Source of the DNA: Methanoculleus formosensis
GTDB taxonomy: Archaea > Halobacteriota > Methanomicrobia > Methanomicrobiales > Methanoculleaceae
DNA length: 64,000 nucleotides
NCBI RefSeq assembly: GCF_025384765.1
Contig: NZ_VHLL01000003.1
Coordinates: 228,675-292,674 of the forward strand
Direction: 5' to 3'
Under the pieces are notes generated by a model. It searched no databases, had not been told where the DNA came from, and saw only the letters and a program-made list of their open reading frames with translations. Positions 1 to 8,460 of this stretch are shown piece by piece. The position numbers and the translations under genes are program-made. Numbering within the stretch: position 1 is the first letter of the stretch; the number at the start of each line of letters is the position of its first letter.

Positions 1-204
1 GGATATACTGACGATAACGCCGCCTGCATCGCTCTTGTGGACGATCTGGGGCGAGTGGATCTTCATGACGACCGGGAACCCGATCTTCTCCGCCGTCTTG
101 CCTGCTTCTGCAGGGGTCTTGACGATCGCGTGTTCGGGTACCGGCACACCGTATTGTTTCAGGAGATCGTACGATTCGAACTCGCTCAGCATTCTTTTGA
201 CCAT
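1..204 (-). CDS. acetyl-CoA synthetase (ADP-forming), ATP-grasp subunit, 5' part only
   Basis: The first 68 residues run off the left edge. They begin MVKRMLSEFESYDLLKQYG and continue into a stretch with VVMKIHSPQIVHKSDAGGV. That layout is the N-terminal part of the ATP-grasp domain of ADP-forming acyl-CoA synthetases (beta subunit, or C-terminal half of the fused enzyme), which convert acetyl-CoA, ADP and phosphate to acetate, CoA and ATP. The ATG at 204-202 is preceded by a GGAG Shine-Dalgarno motif about 6 nt upstream. Whether the protein is a stand-alone beta subunit cannot be seen, but the gene starting directly with the ATP-grasp domain favours a separate subunit. Confidence 0.8.
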   Translation of the reverse strand, partial: MVKRMLSEFESYDLLKQYGVPVPEHAIVKTPAEAGKTAEKIGFPVVMKIHSPQIVHKSDAGGVIVSIS

Positions 205-625
205 GGTGTCTCCTCATGTCTTTGAGTATGCTACTCTGGTGCTTCTGTGATCCTGCGAGTTCATCTTCCCTGAACGATGGGCCGTTTTCGGGAATGCAGA
301 ACCAGCAAGTAGGAATGAACTGTAAAGCGTGGTCTCATATTTGGTTTATAGGTTTTGTAATGATTCTACATGATAAATACCCCGGAGAGGGTGTCGAATA
401 CCGATAAAACCCTGCCGAATTGAAATTTAAGCGACATAATGCCTCTATTTTTGGATATCATGTGAGATCTCTTCTGTGGATGCCCAACCGTGGGAGCCAG
501 GATCTTCGCCGAAAAATGCCGTCCGGGAGAGAGGGAGGTCGTCCCAAAAAGATCTCCGAACCTTCGGTATACCTTAACCGAGTCCTTCCTTCCCGGTTAT
601 CTATCATTTGAACCACATTCTGGAC

Positions 626-725
626 AAGAAGGGTGAAACGGTTTTCCATTGGATATCGCCACTCGGGGGAGGATCCGGGAGAGGGTGTCCCCCTCCCGGC
701 AATAGCGTTTTGGGACAACTTCAGG
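626..725 (+). repeat. dispersed repeat family A, copy 1
   Basis: A ~100-nt block running from AAGAAGGGTGAAACGG to TTTTGGGACAACTTCAGG, with GCCACTCGGGGGAGG and GTGTCCCCCTCCCGG in its centre. The reverse complement of 5095-5195 matches it along its whole length with a modest number of mismatches (roughly 85 percent by eye). A partial third copy lies at 35777-35849. The G/C-run centre can fold as a hairpin. Confidence 0.75.
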
Positions 726-1168
726 ATCTCGTGCCCGGTACGTGCCAGGGGTGTGCTGTCCGGGAAGTCGCGGTCGGACATCTCCCGGTGCTCCGTGAAC
801 AGGGGGCGTCGGGGTGAATAGACCACTCGAGATGATAAAGGTAACATTGTTGTTCAGGCGCCTGCACGATCCTCTTTCAGGAAAGAGGTGCCGCACCCTC
901 CCGGCCATCCAATATAAATGCGTTTCGAATCTATCTCACTCTTTCTCCAGAGCGAGGAAATCAGCCATCTGAGATCGCGTGGTCAAACCGCTATTCTGAA
1001 GAATGAACGGTATAATCTCCGAAACGTTCCATTATCTGCGGATGTCTTCTGGCAAAGATTATATCTCTGTTCAAGCACCGGGCTAGATCCCGCCTCTGGT
1101 ATATAGCCCGATCGTTATGCAAGATGCACTCTGCAGCCTTTCCAGACGAAAAATCGTTCGATAGATAT

Positions 1169-1180
1169 CTTTAAATATTG
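1169..1180 (+). promoter_or_regulatory. probable TATA box of the TasA-like gene
   Basis: The AT-rich stretch CTTTAAATATTG lies in a GC-rich surrounding about 100 nt upstream of the ATG at 1277. This would give a leader of about 75 nt. The position is inferred from sequence only. Confidence 0.4.
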
Positions 1181-1276
1181 GCGGGTTCCCGGGGGGGATG
1201 CGGAGTCAAAATCGGGCCCACCCTGAAACCGGCAACCTCGAAGAAGGCTTCGCAATGTTAGTGAGGAGAAATAGAC

Positions 1277-1930
1277 ATGAAAGCATATCTTGTCAGTTTC
1301 CTGCTCGTCGGACTTGCTCTCGGCGGGATGGGACTTGGAACGTTTGCCTGGTTTACAGACCAGGAGACTGTAGAGAACAACGTCATTGCGACCGGCAATG
1401 TCGATCTGAAGGCATGGACTGAGGATTGCTGGGGGAGGGTAGCACCGCTGAATGTCGACAATCTGGTCCCCAGTAAGAATACCTGGACGCCTGCGGGCGA
1501 CATTAAACTCCAGAACGATGGAACTGTCCCCCTGAAGTGGAAGGCATACCTTGTCAAAACCGGTGGAGACCTCCCGACAGACGACAAACTCGAGTTCAAG
1601 TTTAAGAAGACTTCATGGCTTAACAGCGCGCCCGGTGAGGCCGCCGCCGATATAGAAGCCGCTGATGCCGAGCTCGACTCCCTGTTCCCGGGTGCCTCCA
1701 AAGTCTACACATGGTCGCAGATCTCCAACGCCGAGACCACTGAACTGAACTCGGACAACTTCGGGGGCGCGATGAACGACATCAATCCGTTTACCCGGAC
1801 TCTCAGTGTCCATGTGAAGCTGGATGAGAACGCAGGGAATGTCTATTCCAACAAGGATGTAACATTCAAGGTAATCTTCATCGCGACGCAGACCGACAAC
1901 CCCGGCTGGGCACAGACCTCTCCCGTGTGA
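1277..1930 (+). CDS. TasA/camelysin-like secreted protein 1
   Basis: This 217-aa protein starts with a hydrophobic signal segment (residues 4-23) followed by FAWFTDQETVENNVIATG, the typical SipW-dependent signal-peptide region of TasA, CalY/camelysin and related archaeal pilus or matrix proteins. The rest is a soluble beta-rich domain with no catalytic motif seen. A GAGGAG Shine-Dalgarno lies just upstream of the ATG. The gene is followed by a second TasA-like gene and then a SipW-type signal peptidase, so it is probably exported and cleaved by that enzyme and deposited at the cell surface. The fibre or matrix role is inferred from the family. Confidence 0.8.
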   Translation: MKAYLVSFLLVGLALGGMGLGTFAWFTDQETVENNVIATGNVDLKAWTEDCWGRVAPLNVDNLVPSKNTWTPAGDIKLQNDGTVPLKWKAYLVKTGGDLPTDDKLEFKFKKTSWLNSAPGEAAADIEAADAELDSLFPGASKVYTWSQISNAETTELNSDNFGGAMNDINPFTRTLSVHVKLDENAGNVYSNKDVTFKVIFIATQTDNPGWAQTSPV

Positions 1931-2336
1931 TCCCTGAAAGATCTCTATCTACCACCAATCATGGACAGGAAGCAAGTGAGAAGGGATGGATACGATGCCT
2001 CCAAAGCCATCGCTACGCTTCCCCCTCCTCCTTCGCCTCATCCTGGAAAACGATCGCAACCGCCGTACGTGGGGGTATCGGCAGCGTCGAACTCTCGATG
2101 CCCCCTCCGGCGAATGCCGGCGACACCATCACGCTCAGACCGCGGTGGGATGAGAACCTGCCAGGAATCTTCCACAAAACGCTCTTCAGGGATGATGAAG
2201 CGATCCGGAACCCGGGCAGAACTTAATCTGGCCTCTTCCCGTGCGGGAGCAGCGGTGCGTGTCGTATTTCGAGCTGCAGGCAACGTGACCTGCTGCCCTT
2301 CACCCACGAACGCCATGATACAGAGAGCTGTGAGCG
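1931..2336. other. gap between the two TasA-like genes
   Basis: A 406-nt spacer inside what otherwise looks like one export locus. An open frame of about 100 codons (1927-2226) overlaps the end of the preceding gene by one codon. It has no recognisable start context and no familiar domain. It may be a degraded gene or simply GC-rich spacer. Confidence 0.45.
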
Positions 2337-2933
2337 ATGAATAAGGCATACGTACTTCTGGTAATTATCAGTTGCGCCGGTGTGCTCCTGCTCGCGGGCA
2401 CCACCCCGACCGGGGCGTGGTTCTCGGAGACGGAGGTGATCGAAGGGATCACCATCACCACCGGGTCGTGGAGCGATGCCGGCAGCCTGATAGTAACTGC
2501 CGATCAGGCCCTGCTCAAGCCGCCGGCAGGCAACCATGCAAAGACCGTCCTCTCCGGCATCACCGCGAGCAACACCGGATCTGAGCCGCTGGAAGTTACG
2601 GGCATCCGGGTCTCATGGGACCCCGATGGCGGCGAGACGATCCGCCAGGCGGCGTTTACCCGCGGAAAGGGCGGTGAAGCCCCTCGTGCGGGGCCGCACG
2701 GGGCAGGTTCCGACCCGGGATCTGCCGGCGGCGAAGGGTTTACCGCCTTCTGGTCGGGGGAAGCGGCATCCGGCCAGGTCCTCGACGGCCGGCTTCTGCT
2801 GGACCCGTCAACACAAAATGATCCCGCACGAGGAGTCCTGCTCTCGTTTGACTCGAACATGGAGGGGAAGACCCTTGTGTGTACCCTCATCCTGGACGAC
2901 GAGAGCGAGAAGGAGGTCCGGGTGCGGTTATGA
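2337..2933 (+). CDS. TasA/camelysin-like secreted protein 2
   Basis: This 198-aa protein has an N-terminal hydrophobic segment (about residues 5-24) followed by TGAWFSETEVIEGITITTG. The AWFSETE signature is shared with the first TasA-like protein and is typical of substrates of SipW-type peptidases. The body has a region of Gly/Pro-rich sequence around residues 108-140 and ends in a predicted beta-rich tail. Its TGA stop overlaps the ATG of the signal peptidase gene by 4 nt (ATGA), indicating translational coupling. The function as an extracellular structural protein is inferred from family and context. Confidence 0.75.
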   Translation: MNKAYVLLVIISCAGVLLLAGTTPTGAWFSETEVIEGITITTGSWSDAGSLIVTADQALLKPPAGNHAKTVLSGITASNTGSEPLEVTGIRVSWDPDGGETIRQAAFTRGKGGEAPRAGPHGAGSDPGSAGGEGFTAFWSGEAASGQVLDGRLLLDPSTQNDPARGVLLSFDSNMEGKTLVCTLILDDESEKEVRVRL

Positions 2934-3934
2934 TCCGGGTCGATCGGATCTGGAGGGTGATCGCCGTCCTCCTCGGCATGGTGATCCTGGCGGGTCTCTT
3001 CCTCTTCTTCGGGCCCGGCATGACGCTCATGATCGTCCTGAGCGGGAGCATGGCGCCTCTCATGCTGCCCGGGGACGCCATCGTTGTCGCTCCCGCGGAC
3101 CCTGACCGCCTCGAGATCGGGGACGTCGTCGTCTTCCAGTATCCCGGAGAGGACGAACGCATGGTCATCACCCACCGGATCGTCGGTATCGATACAGATA
3201 CCGGCCTTTATTCGACCAGGGGGGACGCGAATAACGCCCCCGACCGTTTCTTCACCTCAAAGGACGATATCATCGGCAGACCGGTCTTTCTCATCCCGTT
3301 CGTCGGGTTTGCATCCGAGATGAAGAAGCAGATCATCCTCCTGATGGTTATCCTCCCTTCCCTGATGCTGGCCCTTCTGGAGACGAGAAGACTCGCGCGA
3401 GGTTCCCATTCCTCCCGCCTGCTCTCCCGGGAGAGTCCGGTACCGAAAGGGCAGATCTTCTCGATCCAGTACCCCCGGCTCTTTCTCCTCCTCTCCGTCG
3501 TTCTGGCCATCTTTCTCCTGCTGATCATGCCCTCTCTCTCCGGGATACAGACCTACAGTCCCACCGCAGGCTCCCCTGATCTTCAGGGTCAGCACCTGAC
3601 GATAGAGGGCAGGGGACTGATTCCGGAACTCTACCTGGTCTGCACGCCCGGCGAGCAAGGAACTCCTGCCTACGGGGTTGTGCAGCCCGGCGAGACGGTC
3701 ACCGTCCCGGTCGCCGGGACAGACCCGGACTTCACCGTAGCCAGAGCCCCATACATCCTTCCGGCATTCTGGTTTGTGGGGCTTGCCGGGGTGAATCCCT
3801 ATCTGCCGGTCCTCTCGCTTGCAGTTCTGCCGGGAGCCCTTCTGACACTCGCCCTGCACCCGCTCTGGGCGAAGGAAAAATTCGTGAAATCGCGCCGTAA
3901 AAGGAGGCTTGTTGAACGTGTACTGGAGAATTAG
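2930..3934 (+). CDS. signal peptidase I, SipW/Sec11 type
   Basis: This 334-aa membrane peptidase removes signal peptides on the outer face of the membrane. The nucleophile motif SGSM (Ser40) and the VITHR motif (His82) give the Ser-His arrangement of archaeal and ER-type enzymes rather than bacterial Ser-Lys. Acidic residues follow in STRGDANNAPD (Asp99, Asp105). There is an N-terminal transmembrane helix (11-28), further helices near 142-160 and 180-200, and a C-terminal extension ending in another helix. The start at 2930 is chosen because GGAGGT sits just upstream and the ATG overlaps the previous stop. An in-frame ATG at 2879 would give an unlikely basic N-terminus. It probably serves the two TasA-like substrates. 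Confidence 0.9.
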   Translation: MIRVDRIWRVIAVLLGMVILAGLFLFFGPGMTLMIVLSGSMAPLMLPGDAIVVAPADPDRLEIGDVVVFQYPGEDERMVITHRIVGIDTDTGLYSTRGDANNAPDRFFTSKDDIIGRPVFLIPFVGFASEMKKQIILLMVILPSLMLALLETRRLARGSHSSRLLSRESPVPKGQIFSIQYPRLFLLLSVVLAIFLLLIMPSLSGIQTYSPTAGSPDLQGQHLTIEGRGLIPELYLVCTPGEQGTPAYGVVQPGETVTVPVAGTDPDFTVARAPYILPAFWFVGLAGVNPYLPVLSLAVLPGALLTLALHPLWAKEKFVKSRRKRRLVERVLEN

Positions 3935-4958
3935 AAAATTCCAATCACTGACTTCAGAGAAGTTTACGCTGGTATTGCCGATCGTTATCGTATGTGTCAT
4001 CATATCGGGATTTTTCGTGTATTCGAGCTGGTATATGCCGGAGTACAGGGATGTGACCGTCGATCTCCCCTGGTACTCCATAGGTGGCGAGTACGAGTAC
4101 CGGGCGGTCGTCTCGGAGGGAAACCCACTCTGGCCGGTTGGTACGACACTGACGGACAACCCCGTCTACTTCTTCGCGGCAACCCCGGAGCTGCAGACGA
4201 CATTCACCTTCCTTGCCGAAGGGGAGGACGTGGATCTGGATGTGGTCTCGCATACGGTAGCGATTCTGTCGATGAAGGAGTCGGAGACGACCTACTGGAG
4301 CAAAGAGGTGGTGATCGCCGAGAATGCAGGGCCGCTAAAGTCAGGAGTATACCAGAACTCGTTCACTCTGGACATGGAGGATATGCAGCAGCGGATGAAC
4401 GAGATCAGGGAGTACCTGGGCTTTCAACGGGGAACCCCGGTCGTCGATCTCGTCACCACGACTGTATTCTCCGGAACGGTTGACGGGAAACAAGTCAACG
4501 AACACCGGGAGTATCTGATGCCCATCACCCTGGGGGCAGGCCACTACAGCATATCAGATAACCGGAGTTTCGCCGAAGCGGTCACGGCGCGGCAGACAGA
4601 GACGATCGCGGTCTATCCCCCTCCACACCAGCAGTACGCCGCAGTGTTTCTCCTGCTGGTCTCGGTGGGTATGCTTCTCTGGGTCGTAATTTCACGGTCC
4701 CCGCGCTTCAAGCCCTCCGCCGATACACTTCAGGCGCTGGAGCAGGAAGCGGTGCATGCCCGGTATCGCGACTGGATGAGCCAGGGCAGGTTCGACCATA
4801 GTATCACAGCGCACAGAATTGAACTCGGTTCGCTTGAGGATATCATCAGTGCGGCGGTCGATATGAATCAGCGTGTCATCTATGACGATGACGAGAAGAC
4901 CTACTTCTTCCTCCACGATGCCATCCTCTACGTCTACGAGCCGGCCGATTCAAGGTAG
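3918..4958 (+). CDS. DUF5305-family membrane protein
   Basis: About 346 aa with an N-terminal transmembrane helix, a long extracellular region (roughly residues 35-235), a second helix near 240-260 and a cytoplasmic tail. This architecture and the neighbours match DUF5305 proteins, which archaea often encode beside TasA-like proteins and SipW-type peptidases. The GTG at 3918 is preferred: AGGAGG lies about 10 nt upstream, while two TTG codons at 3909 and 3912 are too close to it. The start lies inside the end of the signal peptidase gene, so the genes are co-translated. Its role, perhaps anchoring or assembly of the exported proteins, is unproven. Confidence 0.75.
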   Translation: MYWRIRKFQSLTSEKFTLVLPIVIVCVIISGFFVYSSWYMPEYRDVTVDLPWYSIGGEYEYRAVVSEGNPLWPVGTTLTDNPVYFFAATPELQTTFTFLAEGEDVDLDVVSHTVAILSMKESETTYWSKEVVIAENAGPLKSGVYQNSFTLDMEDMQQRMNEIREYLGFQRGTPVVDLVTTTVFSGTVDGKQVNEHREYLMPITLGAGHYSISDNRSFAEAVTARQTETIAVYPPPHQQYAAVFLLLVSVGMLLWVVISRSPRFKPSADTLQALEQEAVHARYRDWMSQGRFDHSITAHRIELGSLEDIISAAVDMNQRVIYDDDEKTYFFLHDAILYVYEPADSR

Positions 4959-5433
4959 CCCAGCGGGGTGGCCGGTTCTTCTTTTTTGTTCGTGGCTCCG
5001 GTTATCCGGTGGCCCGGGAGGAGAGCCGGCGGGGATTTTTCAGGCGGTTCACCGGCATATCTTTTCCGGATCTCATGCTGCTGGAGTTTATGCTCCTGAG
5101 GTTGTCCCAAAATCCCTTTGCCGGGAGGGGGACACCCCCTCCCGATCCCTCCCCCGAGTGGCGATACCCGATGGGAAGCCGTTTCACCCTCTTTGCCCAG
5201 GATAGAGAACAGAGGGGAGAAACCTCAGAGGTGGGTGTTCCGACCGGGGGGTAAGGGACGTTCAAGATCTTTTTCGGGATGACCTCCCTGGCAAGTGAGC
5301 AGACCCCCGGAACCTTAACCGAGGCGGGCACCGGATACCGGACGCCTGCAGGGCCGTTAGGCCGGACATGTGAAGGTTCCGGCGACGCCGGGCGTATGCT
5401 GGCGCTACAGTACGCGCCGATGGAATCGGTTAC
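4959..5433. other. gene-free gap containing repeat A2
   Basis: A T-rich run at about 4979-4988, just downstream of the DUF5305 gene, may end its transcript. Repeat A2 occupies 5095-5195. Nothing else recognisable was seen between the export locus and the VapBC pair. Confidence 0.55.
5095..5195 (-). repeat. dispersed repeat family A, copy 2 (inverted)
   Basis: This is the reverse complement of copy 1 at 626-725. It reads CCTGAGGTTGTCCCAAAAT at one end and GCCGTTTCACCCTCTTTGCC at the other. Together the two copies bracket the TasA/SipW/DUF5305 locus in inverted orientation. Confidence 0.75.
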
Positions 5434-5832
5434 CTATCCCTCATATGTCCTGACCTTCAGCCCCGGAACGCGGGTGAAGTGACTGTCCCGTGTGACGATC
5501 TCGCCGTCGCCCGCGAGCGTGATTGCGGCAATCACCTCGTCGAAATCCCCGATCCGACTTCCCCTTGCCTGGAGTTCGGCAGCGAGGGTGCCGAAGATCC
5601 GGTAGGTCTCCTCGGTGATCGGCAGTTCGATCAGCGCCCGCGTGATCGCTTCGACTTCCCGGAGGTTCTCCTGCACCGATGTTGAGAGGAACGCCCCGCG
5701 GTAGAGTTCGAGGGCGTTGATTGCGGTGGTTGCAAGGGGCAGCCCTTCTCGCTCCATCGCCTTGAGTGTCCTCATCGCCTCCGGGTCATGTCGGATCAGG
5801 TCGATGAGGAACGATGTATCAAGCGTCGGCAT
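5434..5832 (-). CDS. vapC: VapC-type PIN-domain toxin
   Basis: A 132-aa PIN-domain ribonuclease. The acidic metal-binding residues are visible as Asp5 (MPTLDTSFLID), Glu42 (INALE), Asp96 (IGDFDE) and Asp116 (VTRD). Length and motif order are those of VapC toxins, which cleave tRNA or rRNA. The gene follows vapB, with its ATG 14 nt inside the antitoxin gene, the usual coupled arrangement. The target RNA cannot be told from sequence. Confidence 0.9.
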   Translation of the reverse strand: MPTLDTSFLIDLIRHDPEAMRTLKAMEREGLPLATTAINALELYRGAFLSTSVQENLREVEAITRALIELPITEETYRIFGTLAAELQARGSRIGDFDEVIAAITLAGDGEIVTRDSHFTRVPGLKVRTYEG

Positions 5833-6058
5833 CGAGGTCGACCTCTCGCATCGAAGCCTTTCGCATCTCGCGCGAGGCTTCCGCGACCGAGTCAGCCAGC
5901 GCGGGGTTCGGCCCGAGTTCTTTGAGGATCTCCGAGAGTTTCTTCTTCGGCAGGGTATACTTCAGGATCACTTCGGAAAAACTCATGTTGGAGGGGCCTT
6001 TTAGCCGCGAGAGCCTCTCGTATGCGTCGTCGCTGATACTGATCGTCCTGGTTCCCAT
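5819..6058 (-). CDS. vapB: VapB-type antitoxin
   Basis: A 79-aa protein starting MGTRTISISDDAYERLSRLK. This is the N-terminal beta-strand and helix of the archaeal VapB (DUF217/UPF0330) antitoxin family, with a charged C-terminal part that would bind the PIN toxin. The ATG at 6058 is chosen over an upstream in-frame start at 6103 because conservation begins there. The Shine-Dalgarno is weak, and upstream sequence is rich in ACATACACAT repeats. The gene overlaps vapC by 14 nt and probably autoregulates the operon. Confidence 0.85.
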   Translation of the reverse strand: MGTRTISISDDAYERLSRLKGPSNMSFSEVILKYTLPKKKLSEILKELGPNPALADSVAEASREMRKASMREVDLDADA

Positions 6059-6112
6059 ACCTGTGTATGTGTATGTGCATGTATTTAGATCCTCCCGTCG
6101 CAAGAGGATCCT

Positions 6113-7321
6113 TCAAAACCTCACCAGCCCCCGTCTCCCGATCAGCATCCACCCTGCGAGACACACGACCCCGACCGCCACGTTGATCGCCCCGAGGCCG
6201 AGGACGAGATTCTCCCCGGCAAGGAAGACGAGAACCATCCCGGCGCTGCCGAAGACGAGGCCTGAGCAGTTGATCAGGGCGGATGCGGAGCCGGTATCCT
6301 CCTCCTGCTGGTCGAGCATCAGGAACGCTCCCGGGGAACGCACAGAGCTCCCCATCAGGGAGGCGGGAAAGAGGGCGAGGGCAAAGACAAGCGGTCCCAG
6401 GCTCCCGAAGAGGCAGACGAGGACGCCCCCGGCGACCATGACAGCGAACCCGGACGCGACGATCGTCCTGCGGGAGATATGTCGGGAGAGCCAGAGATAG
6501 AGGAACGGGCCGGCAATCAGGGCAATGGCGTTGAGGGCAAAGTAGAAGCTGTACCCCTGCTCCGAGAGCCCGAACCCCTCCTGGTAGATATACGACGAGG
6601 CGGAGACGAACGCGAGCGATGCAGTGCTCACGAGCGAGAAGACGATGAGGAGCGAGGCGAAACCGGGGTTCTTGAGCACCGTCCCGAGCCGGCGGACGGA
6701 CTGCTTCATGGTGCCGGCATACCGCGAGGGGATGGTCTCCTGGAGGAGGAGGCCGCCGACCATCGAGACGACCCCGATGAGGGCAAGCACCACGAAGAGG
6801 CCCCGCCACGATGTGTAGGGGAGCATGAACGCCCCGAGGACCGGGGCGACGGCGGGCGAGATGACGACCATCGACTGGACGATCGCAAGGACTGACTCCC
6901 TCTTCCTCCCGTCGTAGACGTCCTTGACCATCGCGGTCGCGACTGCAGCAGCGGCGCTCCCCCCGACTGCCTGGAGGATGCGGAAGGCGATCAGGTGCCA
7001 TATCGCGAGCGACGCAGCGCAGCCGATGCTTGCGGCGATGTAGAGCGCGAGCCCGGCAAGCAGGACGGGCCGGCGGCCGTATTTGTCGGAGAGCGGCCCC
7101 CAGAAGAGCAGCCCGAGGCTGAAGAAGAGGAAGAAGAGGATCAGCGTCAGGTTGGTGAGGCCGGCGGAGACGCCGAAGTAGTCCCCCATGCCGGGAAGGG
7201 CGGGGAGGTAGAGGTCGGTCGAGAGCGGGACGAAAGCGGAGAGCAGTGCGATAAGAACAACAAGACCGCGATCCCCGAGATATTTCTGGGAGATCTTCTC
7301 TCGGTCCTGGGATTTGTCCAT
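6113..7321 (-). CDS. MFS transporter, Bcr/CflA drug-efflux family
   Basis: A 402-aa protein with about 12 transmembrane segments. The N-terminal half carries STDLYLPALPGMGDYFGVS after helix 1 and the loop GPLSDKYGRRPVLL between helices 2 and 3, both typical of the Bcr/CflA subfamily of the major facilitator superfamily, which export drugs or small metabolites by proton antiport. The gene lies 54 nt upstream of vapB on the same strand. The substrate cannot be predicted from sequence. Confidence 0.9.
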   Translation of the reverse strand: MDKSQDREKISQKYLGDRGLVVLIALLSAFVPLSTDLYLPALPGMGDYFGVSAGLTNLTLILFFLFFSLGLLFWGPLSDKYGRRPVLLAGLALYIAASIGCAASLAIWHLIAFRILQAVGGSAAAAVATAMVKDVYDGRKRESVLAIVQSMVVISPAVAPVLGAFMLPYTSWRGLFVVLALIGVVSMVGGLLLQETIPSRYAGTMKQSVRRLGTVLKNPGFASLLIVFSLVSTASLAFVSASSYIYQEGFGLSEQGYSFYFALNAIALIAGPFLYLWLSRHISRRTIVASGFAVMVAGGVLVCLFGSLGPLVFALALFPASLMGSSVRSPGAFLMLDQQEEDTGSASALINCSGLVFGSAGMVLVFLAGENLVLGLGAINVAVGVVCLAGWMLIGRRGLVRF

Positions 7322-7678
7322 GGGAGCGCCTCGGGGGCAGGTGTCGAAGAACAGGATGCTATGGGGCCTTCGCCTGCCTCCGCTTATACGTTGAACTTGC
7401 CCATAGTTCTAGATTGGCATTCCCGGGCCGTCCGGTCACGGCCGGCGGCTCCCGGGAAGGATTTTGCAGGTTCCTGCAACGGCCGGAAGCGCGGCCGGGG
7501 GCAACCCTGCTCGTTCACGACTCGCCGGCAAACAGCCTCTCTTCGCGCCCTACCCCTGCGAACACTATCCTGATCGTCGAAAGAGGCCCATGGTCAGCGA
7601 ACGCTGTGAGCGCCTCCTTCGCCCACCTTACGGATATATACGATCAGCGCCTCAACCGGGCGCCCGGAGGATGCAAGG
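7322..7678. other. gene-free intergenic region
   Basis: 357 nt between the divergent MFS transporter and cysteine-cluster genes. It should hold both promoters, but no clear TATA box, repeat or RNA gene was recognised. Confidence 0.4.
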
Positions 7679-8155
7679 ATGGAGAACCCACCGGACAATC
7701 TCTGCGTCACGCGATGCCCCAACCAGCGCTGTTGTAAACAGTTGAGCGGCCTTATGCTGACGAGAGACGAGTACGAGACGCTGTTCAAGAGCCACGAGGA
7801 GAACCTTCTCGTGAAGCAATCCGACGACATTTACGTCATAACGCCGAGAGACGGTGCCGCCTGTCCGCACTTATTTCAGGACGGCTGCGCCGTCTATCCG
7901 GACAGGCCGCTTGACTGTCGGCTATATCCGTACATGATGACGGGGGTTGCGAGGAATGGGGATCGGCTCAAGGTTTTCCTGAAGGGCAGTCTGCGTTGCC
8001 CATTAGCGGTGGCGCTGATGCCGGAGGCCGAGGCGCGGGCGCTTGTCACGGAGTTCTGGAGAAAGGCTGCCGGGGAAGGGATGGATATCATCGTCCGACC
8101 TGAGTCGGAACTTGTCTACCAGCTCCGGTCCTGGATCCGGGCGTTAACTCGTTGA
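7679..8155 (+). CDS. YkgJ-family cysteine-cluster protein
   Basis: A 158-aa protein with N-terminal Cys9, Cys13, Cys18 and Cys19 (CVTRCPNQRCC), then CPHLFQDGCAVYPDRPLDCR with further cysteines. This Cys-rich pattern is the YkgJ / UPF0153 metal-binding family (zinc or iron-sulfur chelation suggested). A GGAGG motif sits about 10 nt before the ATG. The biochemical role of the family is not settled, and the neighbours give no further hint. Confidence 0.8.
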   Translation: MENPPDNLCVTRCPNQRCCKQLSGLMLTRDEYETLFKSHEENLLVKQSDDIYVITPRDGAACPHLFQDGCAVYPDRPLDCRLYPYMMTGVARNGDRLKVFLKGSLRCPLAVALMPEAEARALVTEFWRKAAGEGMDIIVRPESELVYQLRSWIRALTR

Positions 8156-8197
8156 GCGGGAAGTTGCCGTGCGAAAGAACGGTTCGGGAGAACAGAA

Positions 8198-8272
8198 TGC
8201 TGCTATGGGGATTCGAACCCCAGTCGCAGGAGTGAGAGTCCTGCATGATTGGCCGGTCTACACTATAGCAGC
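8198..8272 (-). tRNA. tRNA-Glu (anticodon CTC)
   Basis: The minus strand folds as a cloverleaf. The acceptor stem pairs GCTGCTA with TAGCAGC, the T loop is GGTTCGAATCC, and the anticodon arm is CAGGA-CTCTCAC-TCCTG with CTC at positions 34-36. No CCA is encoded. An AT-rich box TAATAATTTA lies about 20-30 nt upstream (8290-8299). Confidence 0.95.
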
Positions 8273-8460
8273 GCATTGCACCAACGTGCTCTAAATTATT
8301 AGTCTTTATCGTATTTAAACCTGTCTTGAACCCTACCTTCTCCGGCCGTCCCTCGGACCGGACAATCTGAACCCTATATGGGGCGGAATTTTCCCTTCGC
8401 TCCCTGATTTCCATCACAGACACCAATAAGTAGCTTCCCCGCATACCTGTATCGGCAGCA

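Larger units (their letters stand above)
205..1276. other. long gene-free region
   Basis: About 1.07 kb without a convincing gene. Short open frames are present on both strands, but none resembles a known protein. The region contains repeat A1 (626-725) and, near its right end, the probable promoter and leader of the first TasA-like gene. It also has several AT-rich patches such as 1150-1180. No RNA gene was recognised. Confidence 0.6.
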
